A stretch of 64,000 nt of DNA from Chrysomallon squamiferum (Eukaryota; Mollusca; Gastropoda; Neomphalida; Peltospiridae): positions 40,401,251-40,465,250 of the forward strand of contig CM022670.1 of NCBI GenBank assembly GCA_012295275.1. Reading direction: 5' to 3'. Below, piece after piece: positions 41,801-53,990 of this stretch. The notes beneath the pieces were generated by a model, which saw nothing but the letters and a program-made list of their open reading frames with translations, made no database searches and was not told where the DNA came from. The position numbers and the translations under genes are program-made. The number at the start of each line of letters is the position of its first letter. Positions within the stretch are counted from its first letter, which is position 1.

Positions 41801-43461
41801 ATTGTAAACATTCTTCTTTTGTTATTTTTGCACTGTGGGGCATGAATTATATGCATTTTCTTCATAAACAAACATAAATTTTATAGCTTTTTAACACTGG
41901 GGTTTCATTTAAATAATTACAACAGGTTTGAAGCATGATCATGTTTTTATTTGTTTCTGCTACCATATGATTCATATGCATATTAAATAAAAGAGCATTG
42001 GTGTGTATTTTTTGAAGAGCTTTCTTTAACCAGCTATCAAATGCATAATGCTGTTATTAATAATTTAAATGCCAGAAAGCAAAATATTTAACATAGGTTA
42101 ACTCCTGACATAATGTCTTTCAGTTTCACTACAACATGCATTAATTTAAAAATATGTTGAAAATTTAAAACATGACTGATTCAGAAAATATTATATTGCA
42201 GAACTGCATTAACAAATCATTCAGTGTAAAAATAATTTTTTTAAATATCGTGTTGCAGGAGATCCTGTCTCAGTCTGTTTTGAATTCAAGACATTTTTAA
42301 TATCATCTTGACAACAAATTTTTAAAATAATCGTGTTTCCAGATAAGAAAATAATTAGATATTTTTAGTTGTTATTAACACTTTAATACTGGAAAGGAGT
42401 GGTTATGTCTTTTTAATAGGTTAAAGTTTTTCACATGCTTCTGTTTGTGTTGATTAAATGTTTGTATCCTGTCAGTATCAGTTTTTCATAAATCTGTTAG
42501 TGAAATGTGTTAGAATTTATCTGAGCATGACTCATTTAGTGTAAATCATAAAGATAAATTGGTAAAATGCATGCTTAGAAACAGTAAATCTCTATAATTA
42601 TTTTCTGTGAACTGTGAAAGACAAATAAAAGTTTGTATTGCTGTGTAAATTTTAAATGAGATTCAGAATCTTCAATTTAATTAATTCTGTAAATTATGAA
42701 ATTAGCAGAAAGTTCAGTCTCTATGCATCTTTGTTATTTTATTGTTACACATCGTTGTTAAACAAAGCCTGCTCATCCAGTAGCACTGTTCTTCATTAGA
42801 AACTTGTAACTAAACTGAGTGCATATTTGACTTGTAGCCAGCTGAAAAAAAACATGAAGAAGAAGAACCTATGCCTGACTATGATGAAGAAACTAAAAAA
42901 CTTATTGAAGGTAAGAACAGTTTTGGTGTGTGTGTGTGTGTTGTGTGTGTTGTGTGTTGTGTTGTGTGTGTGTGGTGTGTGTGGTGTGTGTGTGTGTGCG
43001 TGCGTGCGTGCGTGTGTGCGTGTTTTACCAAAGCATTTTTTTTTTTTTTTTTTATAATTATGATTTGTGAGATATTATAAACTCCATGCTATGTGTTAAT
43101 GTTGCTGTTAATGATATTATCAATTAATTAGAACTTATTGTATTTTACTGCAAGAGATTATTTACAAATAAAAAGGACAGACATTTTGGTTTTTTTGTTC
43201 TTGGATACATACCTAATAACCATGAATTCTGATTTGCTAGTTTGTTTATTGAACCATATGTACTTTTTAACATTTTATATAGTTTGCCAGTTAAGAGAAC
43301 TGTCATTACAACTTTTCTGTTTCAGCTGCGGATGCAGCACGGCAACAATATGAAGAAGTTGAAAGAAAAGTTAGAGATGTGGAAAGTGAAATTTCGTAAG
43401 ATTTTATTTATTTTATTATTACTTATTTCCCTCCCCTTTTGATCTGCAAACTTGTCAAAAA

Positions 43462-43509
<48 letters not shown>

Positions 43510-45307
43510 TATATTTTTTATCAATTTAATTATTTATGCTTAACAGTAATATAGTTGGATACAAGATAGATAATACCTGCATTATATGTATGCCCTGATA
43601 ACATTATACATAGGAATTCTATTGACTGCTGATAAAGAAAATAGTATTTCCACTTTTTAAAATCTTTCTAATGCACTTGTGTCATTCTTTATGGAAACTT
43701 CAGGTTTTTATAAACGTCTTCACTCATATGTTACTTCAGTTAATAATTTTAACAGAAAGTTTTATTTAAAAAAACCTGTATCCAGTATTTGGATTAGTTT
43801 ATGAAAGATATTTTGCAAATATTGGGCAGATTTACTCTCATTACTGCCAATCATTTCTGCCATGTTATAACCTGTAATAACAATTAGTTTTAAATTTTTT
43901 ATTTTTCTGGAAGCAGGTTTTAAATATGTTTATTTTTGCTCTTGTTATTGTTACTGTTGTTTTATTTTTCAGAGGTTTAAAAAAATACTTAGAGACTGAT
44001 TTTGGTCCAGAACAAGAATTTGCATTTTTAGAAAATCAGTGTTTTGACTACAGTGATAGGGAATATACATACAGACTGTGTCCTTTTAACAAAGCATCAC
44101 AGAGACCCAAAGACGGAGGAAGTGAAACAAGTTTAGGGTATTTATCATGTTACTATGGTAATGTAATTTTAATATAAATGGAAATGGAAAGAATTTATGC
44201 ATTATTAATTGAATCGTGGTAAAATAAAGTTAATCTGTAAATATAATGTTTTCTTTAGTGTCATTGTACAACTTACATTACTATTACAATATATTTTTAT
44301 TTCATTTTTATAAGCATACTCTTATTATTACATATATTTCTCCATTTTGTTTTGCTGGTTATAATTACATTGTTAAGAATTTGACATTTATTTAACTTTA
44401 TAAATAATTTCTGGTTTTCTCTAATATTCATTCTAAGTTGTGCTATTAAATTATTAAAACTTTCTGGTATAAAAAATGTAAATAACAAGGATAATTTCCA
44501 TTTGCTGTTTTATTTCAGAATATGGGGACATTGGGATGGCACAGGAGATAATAAATATTCAGCACAAAAATATGAAAGGGGTCAGAACTGTTGGAATGGA
44601 CCAGATAGATCTGTCAGGGTAAGTCAGAGTAATCAACTGAGTAATTACACTTTCTATAACAATGTGCACAACCTCTGTCAAGAGGAAAGAACTGGACAAT
44701 TTCAACTTTACAAATCCATTACTTTACCTTTACTGAAAAATCTGACTAGGATAACTAATTTGTACCTAATATTACTACTTTTATAAAGTTGAGAAAAAAT
44801 ACAAAATACAATAAATTGTTTAATTATTAAGCAAGATGTTGAAAGTTTTTTGTTTGTATAACAGCATCATTAAAATACAGGTTTTTTCTCTGACATTTTA
44901 ATTAATAACTAATACATAAAATAAATTGTTGTCAAAATAAAATGTAATCAGCAATAAATGTAATAAAATAAAATTAATATCTTTGTATTTTAAAATCTGT
45001 GGTATCAGTGCAATCCTAGATGACCTCTTTGAATACTTTCTGATTCTGTTTTAATGAAGTTCTTTTTAGAATTTTGAGGTGCTCTTGTTTGCATTTTGGT
45101 TAGCTCTGTTAAAAGATTTTGTTTAATGATAATTATTTAAAATATTCTTATTTTTTACAGGTAATATTTCAATGTGGTTCAGAAAATGCTTTGCTTTCTG
45201 CTTCTGAACCTAGTCGGTGTGAATACCAGTTTGATTTTGCTACTCCAGCAGTCTGTCAGCCATTAACTCCAGAAGAAGAAAAATCAGAATTTCATGATGA
45301 ATTATAA
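31360..45307 (+). CDS. PRKCSH: Glucosidase II beta subunit (ER N-glycan trimming)
   Basis: Regulatory subunit of ER glucosidase II. It binds mannose residues of N-glycans and retains the alpha catalytic subunit in the ER. Sixteen exons: 31360-31441, 32447-32581, 32982-33077, 33253-33313, 33529-33646, 33952-34015, 37513-37578, 37758-37842, 38260-38338, 38913-39140, 40041-40175, 42838-42910, 43326-43395, 43973-44137, 44519-44618, 45161-45307. They total 1704 nt, giving 567 aa; with the candidate cassette exon 35215-35370 the product is 619 aa (human 528). In order: signal peptide ([16 protein letters not shown]), two LDL-receptor-A-like modules ([23 protein letters not shown]), a charged coiled coil, an EF-hand-like loop ([12 protein letters not shown]), Glu/Asp-rich linkers, then a C-terminal MRH domain with paired Cys and the SEPSRCEY motif. 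It ends with the ER-retrieval signal HDEL. Intron 11 (2.7 kb) shows no extra exon. Confidence 0.96.
33706..33842. repeat. Degenerate ~35 bp repeat in PRKCSH intron 5
   Basis: About four diverged copies of a unit resembling gttgagaagtccattccaga followed by ttatcaa. They lie 60 bp after exon 5 and are older and more degraded than the other arrays in the window. Confidence 0.7.
35215..35370 (+). CDS. Candidate in-frame cassette exon of PRKCSH
   Basis: A 156-nt open segment in intron 6 with an acceptor (ataccacag) and a donor (CCG|gttagt). Its phases match on both sides: one base carried in, one carried out, 52 codons. It would insert a peptide beginning [18 protein letters not shown], with three Cys and two Trp, between the coiled-coil halves TELEG and [11 protein letters not shown] do not recall this segment in human glucosidase II beta. 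The exon is unusually hydrophobic and aromatic for this charged linker. Its donor lies at the edge of a 1.2-kb minisatellite. Inclusion may be regulated or absent; splice sites, phase and openness support it, but transcription is not shown. Confidence 0.6.
35372..36530. repeat. 35 bp minisatellite in PRKCSH intron 6
   Basis: About 33 tandem units of 35 bp (caaagaatgacagaaaccag followed by tgtctgtagtaatat), with only a few variant positions (aatat/attat/attac; cag/cac; aaag/agag). Each unit contains ACAGA-(8 nt)-TCTGT, a possible hairpin. The first partial unit begins at the donor of the candidate cassette exon. Higher-order runs of the same variant order suggest block duplication. Confidence 0.97.
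37154..37204. repeat. 26 bp direct duplication in PRKCSH intron
   Basis: Two adjacent copies containing taatcacattcacctgggtg, separated by a few bases. No other feature is seen here. Confidence 0.8.
42926..43022. repeat. Imperfect (GT)n microsatellite in PRKCSH intron 12
   Basis: A run of GT with TTGT and GCGT interruptions starts 16 bp after exon 12. It is followed by a T20 homopolymer at about 43037. Confidence 0.9.
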
Positions 45308-46818
45308 CATTAAGTGTTTGTAGACAATATCTCTGCATTTTTAATAGAACTATTTCATTTTGTGTCTTCTTCATACCATTTCAGAGAATCCTAAATAACA
45401 ATTTTTAAAAATTTACATTTTAACAACACATGGCAATTATTTTTTGTGCATCTTAATTATAGTATTTTGAACTTGTATTATGTCACAGTACATCAAAAAT
45501 GTTTATTTTGAAGAAATTAATTTAATAAATGTGTGGTTAAATGCTTAAATCACAACTTATTTTGTTCATCAGTATGATCATGCACCATTACCGTTGTTGT
45601 AATAAAATTGTTTTTTTTTTTTTTTCTGTGTTGTCATTTTATTTTGAAATGAAGAAATTTCAGGATATGTTGCAAAGATACTTTTTCTACAGCTTCAGCG
45701 AATGAATAAACATTTAATGATGTTGATGTTTCTGCATATTGATATATGACAGAAGGCACCTGCATCATTGTTTTCCACTCATTCTAAGTTCCCAGATCAT
45801 ATCCCAGATCTGTCCTCCAATGAGTGAACTAAAGCTTTCCTTTTGATCAAATTGTACGTGATTTAGTAACATTGATGTAAAAAATACTGAATAAATAATA
45901 TTCTTCAGTACGATTTGAAATACAGAATGCTAAAATGCTGCCTGCTTTTATTAGGTTTGAATAAAATGGATTTTAAAAAGATGATTTTTTTTTTTTTTCA
46001 TAATGAACAGCTTTTATAGTTTATATTTTAAGAAAAGGCTGTAGAATCTGGAGACCAGTGTCCCTTGCAGTTTGACTGCTGAGAATGTAAAATCTTGAAA
46101 CAATGACAATTCACACACTCAGATAATTTAACAACACCCTAAGATATCCTAATAATGATGGTTATTAAGTATCAGAACACAGCTTCTGTACAATATCAAA
46201 TAGCCAAAATTTGCATTAATTGGAAAATGCACATTTGTTTCTTATATTTATCTATAAGTTAAAACCATATCATTCTTCTCAAAAAAAAAATTTGGCTGTG
46301 ACACTTGCATCTGCTTAAAATAAAAAATTTCTGTAATAAATGCTCAAGTTGTGATCAAAAGAAAATTACAAAAACCAGATCATTTTATGTAGTTTATTGT
46401 TAGTAATTTATACTCTAATTCAGTTGAGATGTTCAAGCTTCCTTCATCTTCTTTTAATAAATGTTAAATCTCTTTTGCTTTTTGTAAGAAAACATTCTAT
46501 CACATTACATGATTGTTCTGCATGCATCCATCACACTGCAGTTACACACAACATTAATAACATGATGATTGATCATTTGACTGATTTTTGACAAAATAGA
46601 ACACTGCAAAGTCATCACACAATACACAATCACACACACATCGAATGATTTATCCTTTAACTGTTACATAATACATAATTAGCTAGAATGATAGGTTCAA
46701 CAATCCATTCCTGTGTAACAAAGGAATTATTTTTTTTTTCTTTCTTTCACACATCAAGCAGTTTTAAATGTTTAATGATTTCTATTTTAACCCCATATAC
46801 TACAGAATTTATTTAGCA
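45308..46818. other. Tail-to-tail region between PRKCSH and TM2D1
   Basis: The region holds the 3' UTRs of the two convergent genes. PRKCSH signals AATAAA at 45524-45529 and 45601-45606 are followed by a T-rich stretch. On the minus strand AATAAA occurs at 46808-46813, only 6 nt past the TM2D1 stop, and again at 46393-46398, which is a more usual distance. No coding exon or structured RNA was recognised. Confidence 0.6.
45524..45529 (+). promoter_or_regulatory. PRKCSH polyadenylation signal
   Basis: AATAAA lies about 217 nt past the HDEL stop. A second copy at 45601-45606 is followed by a T-rich element, so either or both may be used. Confidence 0.5.
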
Positions 46819-48295
46819 TCATGTATAATCCTGTGGTTTTAAATATGTTTCATTGTCCATCACCACTCTTGTTACTGCAGCTCCAAAATAATCTATCACA
46901 TAATCCGATCCATCTGATGGCTTAACAACCTGAAATTAAAAACACATTTTTTATTATTTGTATATTGTTTTTTGAGTAACAACATCACATGTGCCAGTCA
47001 GAATTTTAGTAATGCAAGGATCAAGGAATTTATAACCTACAAACTAAACTGAGAAATTTAATATCTCTCAACAGTAATTGTTTTCTGTCTTGATTAGAAT
47101 ATATATTTTTAGATGTATTTTTTTTTTACCTGAGTGGCAATTAGCAAAATGTCAACAAGCTGTCCTAAGAACATAAATCCCATTGTCGCAAACTTCACCA
47201 GTCCTGTTAATAAATATACAATTGTTAAATTTAAAACATGGATACTATTATGGAATTGTACAAATACTGTCATTTTGTGCTTTTAAGAATTCAATTGTTT
47301 ACCTTAACAAAATATAATAGTGCTGTGCTTCGTATTTTCCAAATATAACTTATTAAACATAATATTACAAAGGTTAAAAAACATTAAATATGTTTAACAA
47401 CTAACTGCTGGTACTTAAACTAATTTAATTGAAGAAACGATTTTTGGTTGTCACAATTTATGTAATACTTAACATATTTCAGGCAAATTTTATACAAAAA
47501 CATATATAAAATGTTGGCAAATAAAAAAATAATATCTACCTATAGCAGGATAACCAAGATAAAAACGGTCTATTCCAAGCATGCCTAAGAATATTGATAA
47601 CAGAAGTGATACTTCAAAAGAATGACCGTTTCTGAAAAAGGAAAAAAATTCAAATAAATTGTTATGTATGGACTCTCATGAATAAAAATAAAAATTATGT
47701 AGGAATATTTTTAATTAAAACAAAAGAATAATAATAACAATCTTTTATACAGTTGTTGTGAAAAATTTAATTATAAAGATTAAATTATTTTCAAAATAAA
47801 TTATTTCAAAAATTAGAAGTGAAATAATAGTACTATTTATTTTTCTGAATAATTTATAAATAAAGACAAGACATAAATACATCTGACAATGATAGATTTG
47901 CAAAAGCAAGTACTTACGTCCACTTGCAGGGAACTATTTTATGAAAACCAACCGAAGATCCATTGTATGTGATTCCATCGCAGGTAATATTCACTGCAGG
48001 TCTGCATGGAACTAAAACACATTGTGAATCATCATCAAAGAGAATTTATTTATATACAGTGCAAAATAGTGAAAGAATATTCAACACAATTTTAACAGTT
48101 ATAACAATGGTTATCAGCTTTAATTTTCATAAAGAAATTTTTTCTTTTATAGACTCCTCTGTGGAAGCAGATATGATCTGTTTAGCTGGGGTCAGAATCA
48201 GGAGATAATAATCTTAAGTATGATAAAAATGTGTTGTATATACGACGGTACAGAGATTTAGTTGATTTATCACAAACAAAATGGTCTGAAGTGTA

Positions 48296-48332
<37 letters not shown>

Positions 48333-49215
48333 ATGCATGCATCAGTGGCATATATATATATATATATATATTTTTTTTAATTATTAATACGTTATAACTT
48401 TAGTAAATGTTTATAACAATCATACCTAAAACAGTTCTTGTGTTTTTGTCACAAGCTTTTGCTTGCTGTGTTTCAGCATCAATTTCTGGTTCATCACAAA
48501 GATATCTGATACTGAGTTAAAGAAATTAACTTGCACAACATTTGTATATGTTCTATGACAATTCAATATCTTTTATTACATTTAATGGTTTTTAGATAAC
48601 AGATACTTTGATTTTTATAATGACAGTATGAGAAAAGAAACTAGTGGCCCATCAGTCATCATTTTTCATTGTCTTTAATAACAGTATTTGCTGTTCTGCC
48701 ATTTAACTATATGATTATATCATATTCTACTTTATTAATATTAGGTTACAAGAATTACAAAACAATCATGTTAAGTATACACTGGTAAATTAATATGTGA
48801 TTATTTTTATTTTACCTAATACAGTAATAATATACAGGTATAACAAACAAACAAACAAACAAACAAACAAACAAACAAAAAAATAAATAAATAAATAAAT
48901 AAATTAATTAACATTAATTAATAAATAATAATAATAATTATAATAAAATATATACATTATATATTTATTTTTTTGAACATTTATTTTCTTGAAATCAAAT
49001 AAACTGAATCAGTGAATGAATGTTGAATTACAATTTATAAACTATATACTAATATAGTATATTCAATATTGCATATTAGGATACTGTCCCATTAACAGCT
49101 GATTACATTTGAATTCATTATTCTCCTCACTTTCGGAAACTGCAAAAATAGCAGCCAGTAGTGTACAAAATATGATGAAAACATTCGTGAAGTGTACAAA
49201 ACGAAAATACTCCAT
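46819..49215 (-). CDS. TM2D1: TM2 domain-containing protein 1
   Basis: Small membrane protein of the TM2D family. The human member was first described as a beta-amyloid-binding protein, and the fly relatives are linked to Notch signalling; the biochemical role is still poorly defined. Six exons: 49085-49215, 48426-48505, 47918-48011, 47540-47631, 47130-47203, 46819-46929. They sum to 582 nt, giving 193 aa (human 207). Visible are an N-terminal signal segment (VFIIFCTLLAAIFAV), a Cys-rich ectodomain (CNQLLMGQYLCDEPEID, VPCRPAVNITCDG, VPCKWTNGHSFEV) and the TM2 module, whose two hydrophobic helices are joined by GIDRFYLGYP. The tail PSDGSDYVIDYFG..VTR matches human TM2D1 rather than TM2D2 or TM2D3. 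It is head-to-head with AMDHD2; the start codons are 569 bp apart. Confidence 0.93.
48299..48372. repeat. (GT)n, GCAT and (TA)n microsatellites in TM2D1 intron 2
   Basis: (GT)16 is followed by gcatgcatgcat and then an AT dinucleotide run. It sits 50 bp from the exon at 48426. Confidence 0.9.
48846..48905. repeat. (CAAA)n and (TAAA)n microsatellite in TM2D1 intron 1
   Basis: A tetranucleotide run of CAAA changes into TAAA within the first intron of TM2D1. Confidence 0.9.
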
Positions 49216-49784
49216 TGATAAACACAAATCAGAAAATACTTAACTGAATTTTCACTTGTTTACGCCTCAAAAGATTAATACTGAGAAAGGAAAAGGAACA
49301 GTCTACTAAAATGATCGTTCACTAATTAAGGACGATGAACTGTAATGACATCAATTGTAAACAATAGAGGTGAAATTTTATATGTACATTTTTTTCTTAT
49401 CCAGTACATGTTTGATATGTCACTGACATAGATAATGTCATTAAAATTAAATTATAGGACACAAAACTAACTAACATTAACAAAAATATTTAGTAACTAA
49501 ATAAGGCTACTATTGTACCAAGAGCTGTGTTATTTTGAGAATTTCATTTTGTTGAAATCCGGGTCAATGTCATTGATAATAATAATAATAATACTGAGCA
49601 AAAATTAACAAACTCATTTATTTATTTAATAAATGTTAAACTGATTTTAAAACATTCATCAAGGTATAAAAGATTAACTTAGATTGTTTTGAAGACATCC
49701 CAAAATAATACAACTGAGTATAAATAAAAACGATAAATAAAGGATGATGTATAAAAACGTTAAATATATTTTTAGACACGAAAT
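49216..49784. promoter_or_regulatory. Head-to-head promoter region of TM2D1 and AMDHD2
   Basis: 569 bp separate the two start codons. Sequence is AT-rich, with an AAT run near 49578-49593. No core promoter element is distinct enough to name. Confidence 0.45.
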
Positions 49785-52700
49785 ATGCCTTGTGAAAACA
49801 CAAAAGGATGTCTGTGGCAATACAGAAATTGTCAGTTGCTCAGAGATCATCAGGTTGTCTCAGATGATCTGTGGATTCGAGATGGAAAAATCATGGATCC
49901 AGAAAAACTGTTCTTTGATGAAAAAGTCTGTGCTGACTTTCAGGTGGACTGTAAAGGAAGCATAATTAGTCCTGGATTCATAGATATACAGATAAATGGT
50001 AAAGAGGAGTTCTAAGTTTGTATGTGTGATTTAATTAATATATATAAAGTTTGTATAATATTAATAACATATTAATCTTTTAAAAGAAGTTTATTGATAA
50101 TTACCTTTAAAGTGTAAAATGATAAGTATAAGATAATCTGTTTGAACTGACAAAGTATCTTTACCTGTATAATGTTTGTATAAGTTGTAGTATTTATGAA
50201 AAACAAACCTTAGTAGTGAAACTGTATTCAAATATTTTGATTCTATTATGCTGCAGAAGGTATTGTAAGTTGTTATATTTTTTGTTAAAACTTTTGTTAA
50301 AATAAAAATAAAAAAGAGAGCTATATAAAATTATTTCATCCAAAAAGAAACTTGGATGTCATTTTATTGATAAAATCATCAATTTACAAACAATTTCCAT
50401 TAAAAAAGGATATTCATAATATCCAAAAAGAAACTGTAGTCATTTCATTATTAATTGTATGGTTACAAATATTTTCCTTCTGAAGAAAGAATAACAAATT
50501 AAAAACAATGTAATAATAAAATCCTTAAACAAATTCTTTAATACTTTGATTATTAATCTCCAGTTTTTCAAAAACATTTCTTTTGAAAAAAAAAAAATTA
50601 ATGAATAAATAATTATGAATAATAATACAATCCTAAAACAAATTCTTTAACATTTTGATTATTAATCTTCTGTTTTCAAAAAACATTTCCTTTTGAAGGT
50701 GGATTTGGTGTTGACTTCTCCAAGTGCAAAGGCTCAGTAGTAGAAGGACTAAAGAAAGTTGCTAAAGGAATATTAGCTCATGGTGTGACGTCATTCTGTC
50801 CCACAGTCATCACATCACCAAAAGAAACATATCACAAAGTAAGTTAGAAAGAAATGAAATATAGATAGTTTAAAATATGTTAATGTGTTTTTGTTTTCTT
50901 TTTAAGTTATTGTTATAACATTTTTTAAGCATATATATATATTGAATGATGTTTAAAGTGATAAATTTAATTTTATATATAAATATATATATAAATAAAA
51001 TGAATTTGTTATAAGTATTAAGTTATTATTATAACATTTTTTAAGCAGTAAGTTATATATATATATTCTAAATGAAAGAAATTTTATATATTTCTAAAAA
51101 TAAAATTCCTATGAAATTAATTTTTATTTTATTTTTGCAAATAAATTTTAAAAATAAATAATTTCTAATGATTTTATAACAATATATATGTAAAAATTTG
51201 TTAAAAATCAAAAATTATTTATTTTATACATTCATTTTAAGTTAAAACAGTAAAATTTTAATTATTAGTCTTAGAAATATATAAAATATCTTTCATATTT
51301 AGAATTCCTTTTTGGAAACACTTACCTTTAAACATCACAACTCATTAACAATTTCTGTCCTATATTGGCATTATAACACTGTACTAGATAGAACAAGTTT
51401 ATTGTAGTGGTTATAAATGTGAAAATGAAAATAAAAGTATTACATAAAAAAATGATAATAACAAACAATAATGAATGGTGCTAAAATATTTTTAAATCAT
51501 TTTCTTCTTCACAGAATTTACCTCAGATGAAGAAATTCAATGGAAGTAAAGAAGGAGCAGGAATGTTAGGTACAACATCAGTTGTCACATCTGTAAATGA
51601 TTAATTTTAAAAAACAAATACTTATTGTTTTTAGCAGGGCTGGATAAAAAAAAGTCCTGTCATATTCTGAACACCATTATTGCAAATGCCAAAATCCAGA
51701 AGATCTGATATCATAAAAGGATTAGGGTTTAGTGTCAAGTTACGGTTACAGTTAGGTTTTGGGTTAGGATTAATGTTATGTTTGACATTTTCATTTAGAA
51801 AAAAATAATAAAAATTGAGTAATTTCAGAATTTTGGCTTATCTAGAATTTTTTGCTTGGATATATGGAGAGATAGAAAGAAAATTTTACTAATTATATAA
51901 TACATCAGAATACCTGAAATAATATTACTTAAATATTGATTATTTTTATTATTATTATTATTATTATTATATATTTTTTTTTTCCATCAGAACCATTTTG
52001 GTCATTTTTCTCAGTATATGAATTTTTATTTTATTTTATTAATTTCAGGTGTTCACCTAGAAGGTCCATTCATAAATAAAGAGAAGAAAGGAGCTCATCC
52101 TGAACAGCTAATTTGCTCATTTGATAATGGATTTCAGGATCTTTTGGACATGTATGGAAGTTTGAATGATGTTATCATGGTAACCATTGCTCCAGAACAT
52201 GAGAAGTCAAAAGAAGTTATTAAAGAACTTGTGTCCAGAGGAATTGTTGTGTCTCTTGGTAAGAAAATATTACTAAAAAATAATAATAAAAAAAATAATA
52301 TAAAAACTTAATTTTTATTTATTCATTCATTTTTCATTTTTTTATATTTTTATTTTTTTTTTTTTATTATTATTATTATTTTTTTTTTTTTTCTGAACAT
52401 AAGAAAACAGTTAGAAAAAAGCCAACAGTCAAAAAAAAAAAAAAAAAAAAAGAAAGTTTTATTTATTTACTTGTTTATTAATTTAAGTTTGAGATATTTA
52501 TTTTAATATGTAATATGTTTAGGCTGGATGAACTGAGATATTTATTGTCTGTTTTGTTTTCTGCGCAGGTCACACAATGTGTAATTTGGTTCAGGGAGAA
52601 GAGGCTGTTTGGCAGGGTGCCTCTCTGATAACACATCTCTTTAATGCAATGCTTCCAGTTAGTCTCATTTTTATTATTATTATTATTACTGTTGTGGTTG

Positions 52701-52939
52701 TTAAGGCAAATCTATGACATTAATTACGTTAATGTTTTCAGTTAGATATGTTGTTGTTGTTACTGTTATTAAGACAATTCTAAGAGAATAATCTTTAATA
52801 TTTTCAGTTAGATATGTTGTTGTTGTTGTTGTCACCATTGTCTACATTATTGTTTTGTTTATTGTTATTATTATTATTAAGATTACAATGCTTCACTGAT
52901 AAAACATCTCTTTAATACAATGCATCCACATTATTATAC

Positions 52940-53009
<70 letters not shown>

Positions 53010-53744
53010 GGTGTTTATCTAATGTATTTCAAGTTAGATTTATGTTATTTTTAAATTTATTTATGGATAATTATAAATATTTATATTTGGTGCATGTTTA
53101 TATTGTTTAATGACATTAATGTGTATATGTTTAACTTTCTGTTTTCTGACATGTCACTGTTGTAAATACATATTACATATGCCTAGTTCATTGTTTGAAG
53201 AAAAATATAAATAGCTTGGCAAGTTTTTAAGAAATGATGTGATTAACAGTTTAAATATATATACAAATTATTTATTCAAACTTATGTGTATTATATTTAA
53301 TAAACAAACTCGTCTTTAAAAAATGGAATAAAATAAATTAATAATTTTAAAGCTTCATATTCAAATTTAAAAACATAATTCCAAGTTTTCAAATTTATCA
53401 TCAAGAAAAGGTTAAATTTGTTTGCTGTTTTCAATTTATTATTAAATTTTTTTTTTTTTTTTTTCCCCCATGATGCAGTTCCATCACAGGGACCCACATC
53501 TTGTTGGTCTGTTGTCAAGTCAGAAACTGCCCAAAGGAAAGTATGTTTATTACGGAATAATATCTGATGGGATTCACACACACCCGGCAGCCCTACGCAT
53601 TGCTCACAGAGTCAGTCCTAAAGGTGAAATCTTAAATACTATATTTATCATTTTGTTGTTATTGTTGTTATAATATTATTTATGTTTGTTTTTGTTTGTT
53701 TATTTATTATGGTTTATTTATATGTTATTACTTTATTTATATAT

Positions 53745-53775
<31 letters not shown>

Positions 53776-53953
53776 TTCATTCATTATGGTTTATGTGTTA
53801 TTTATTTATTTTGGTTTATTTATCTGTTATTACTTAATTATTATTTTTTTTTTTTAAATTATTTATTTATTATTTTTACTTACATTTTCTTTTTCTTTTT
53901 TGTGGCAGAAAATTCAGTTAAATTTCTGATCTTTGAGATTCAGTACTTTTTAG

Positions 53954-53990
<37 letters not shown>

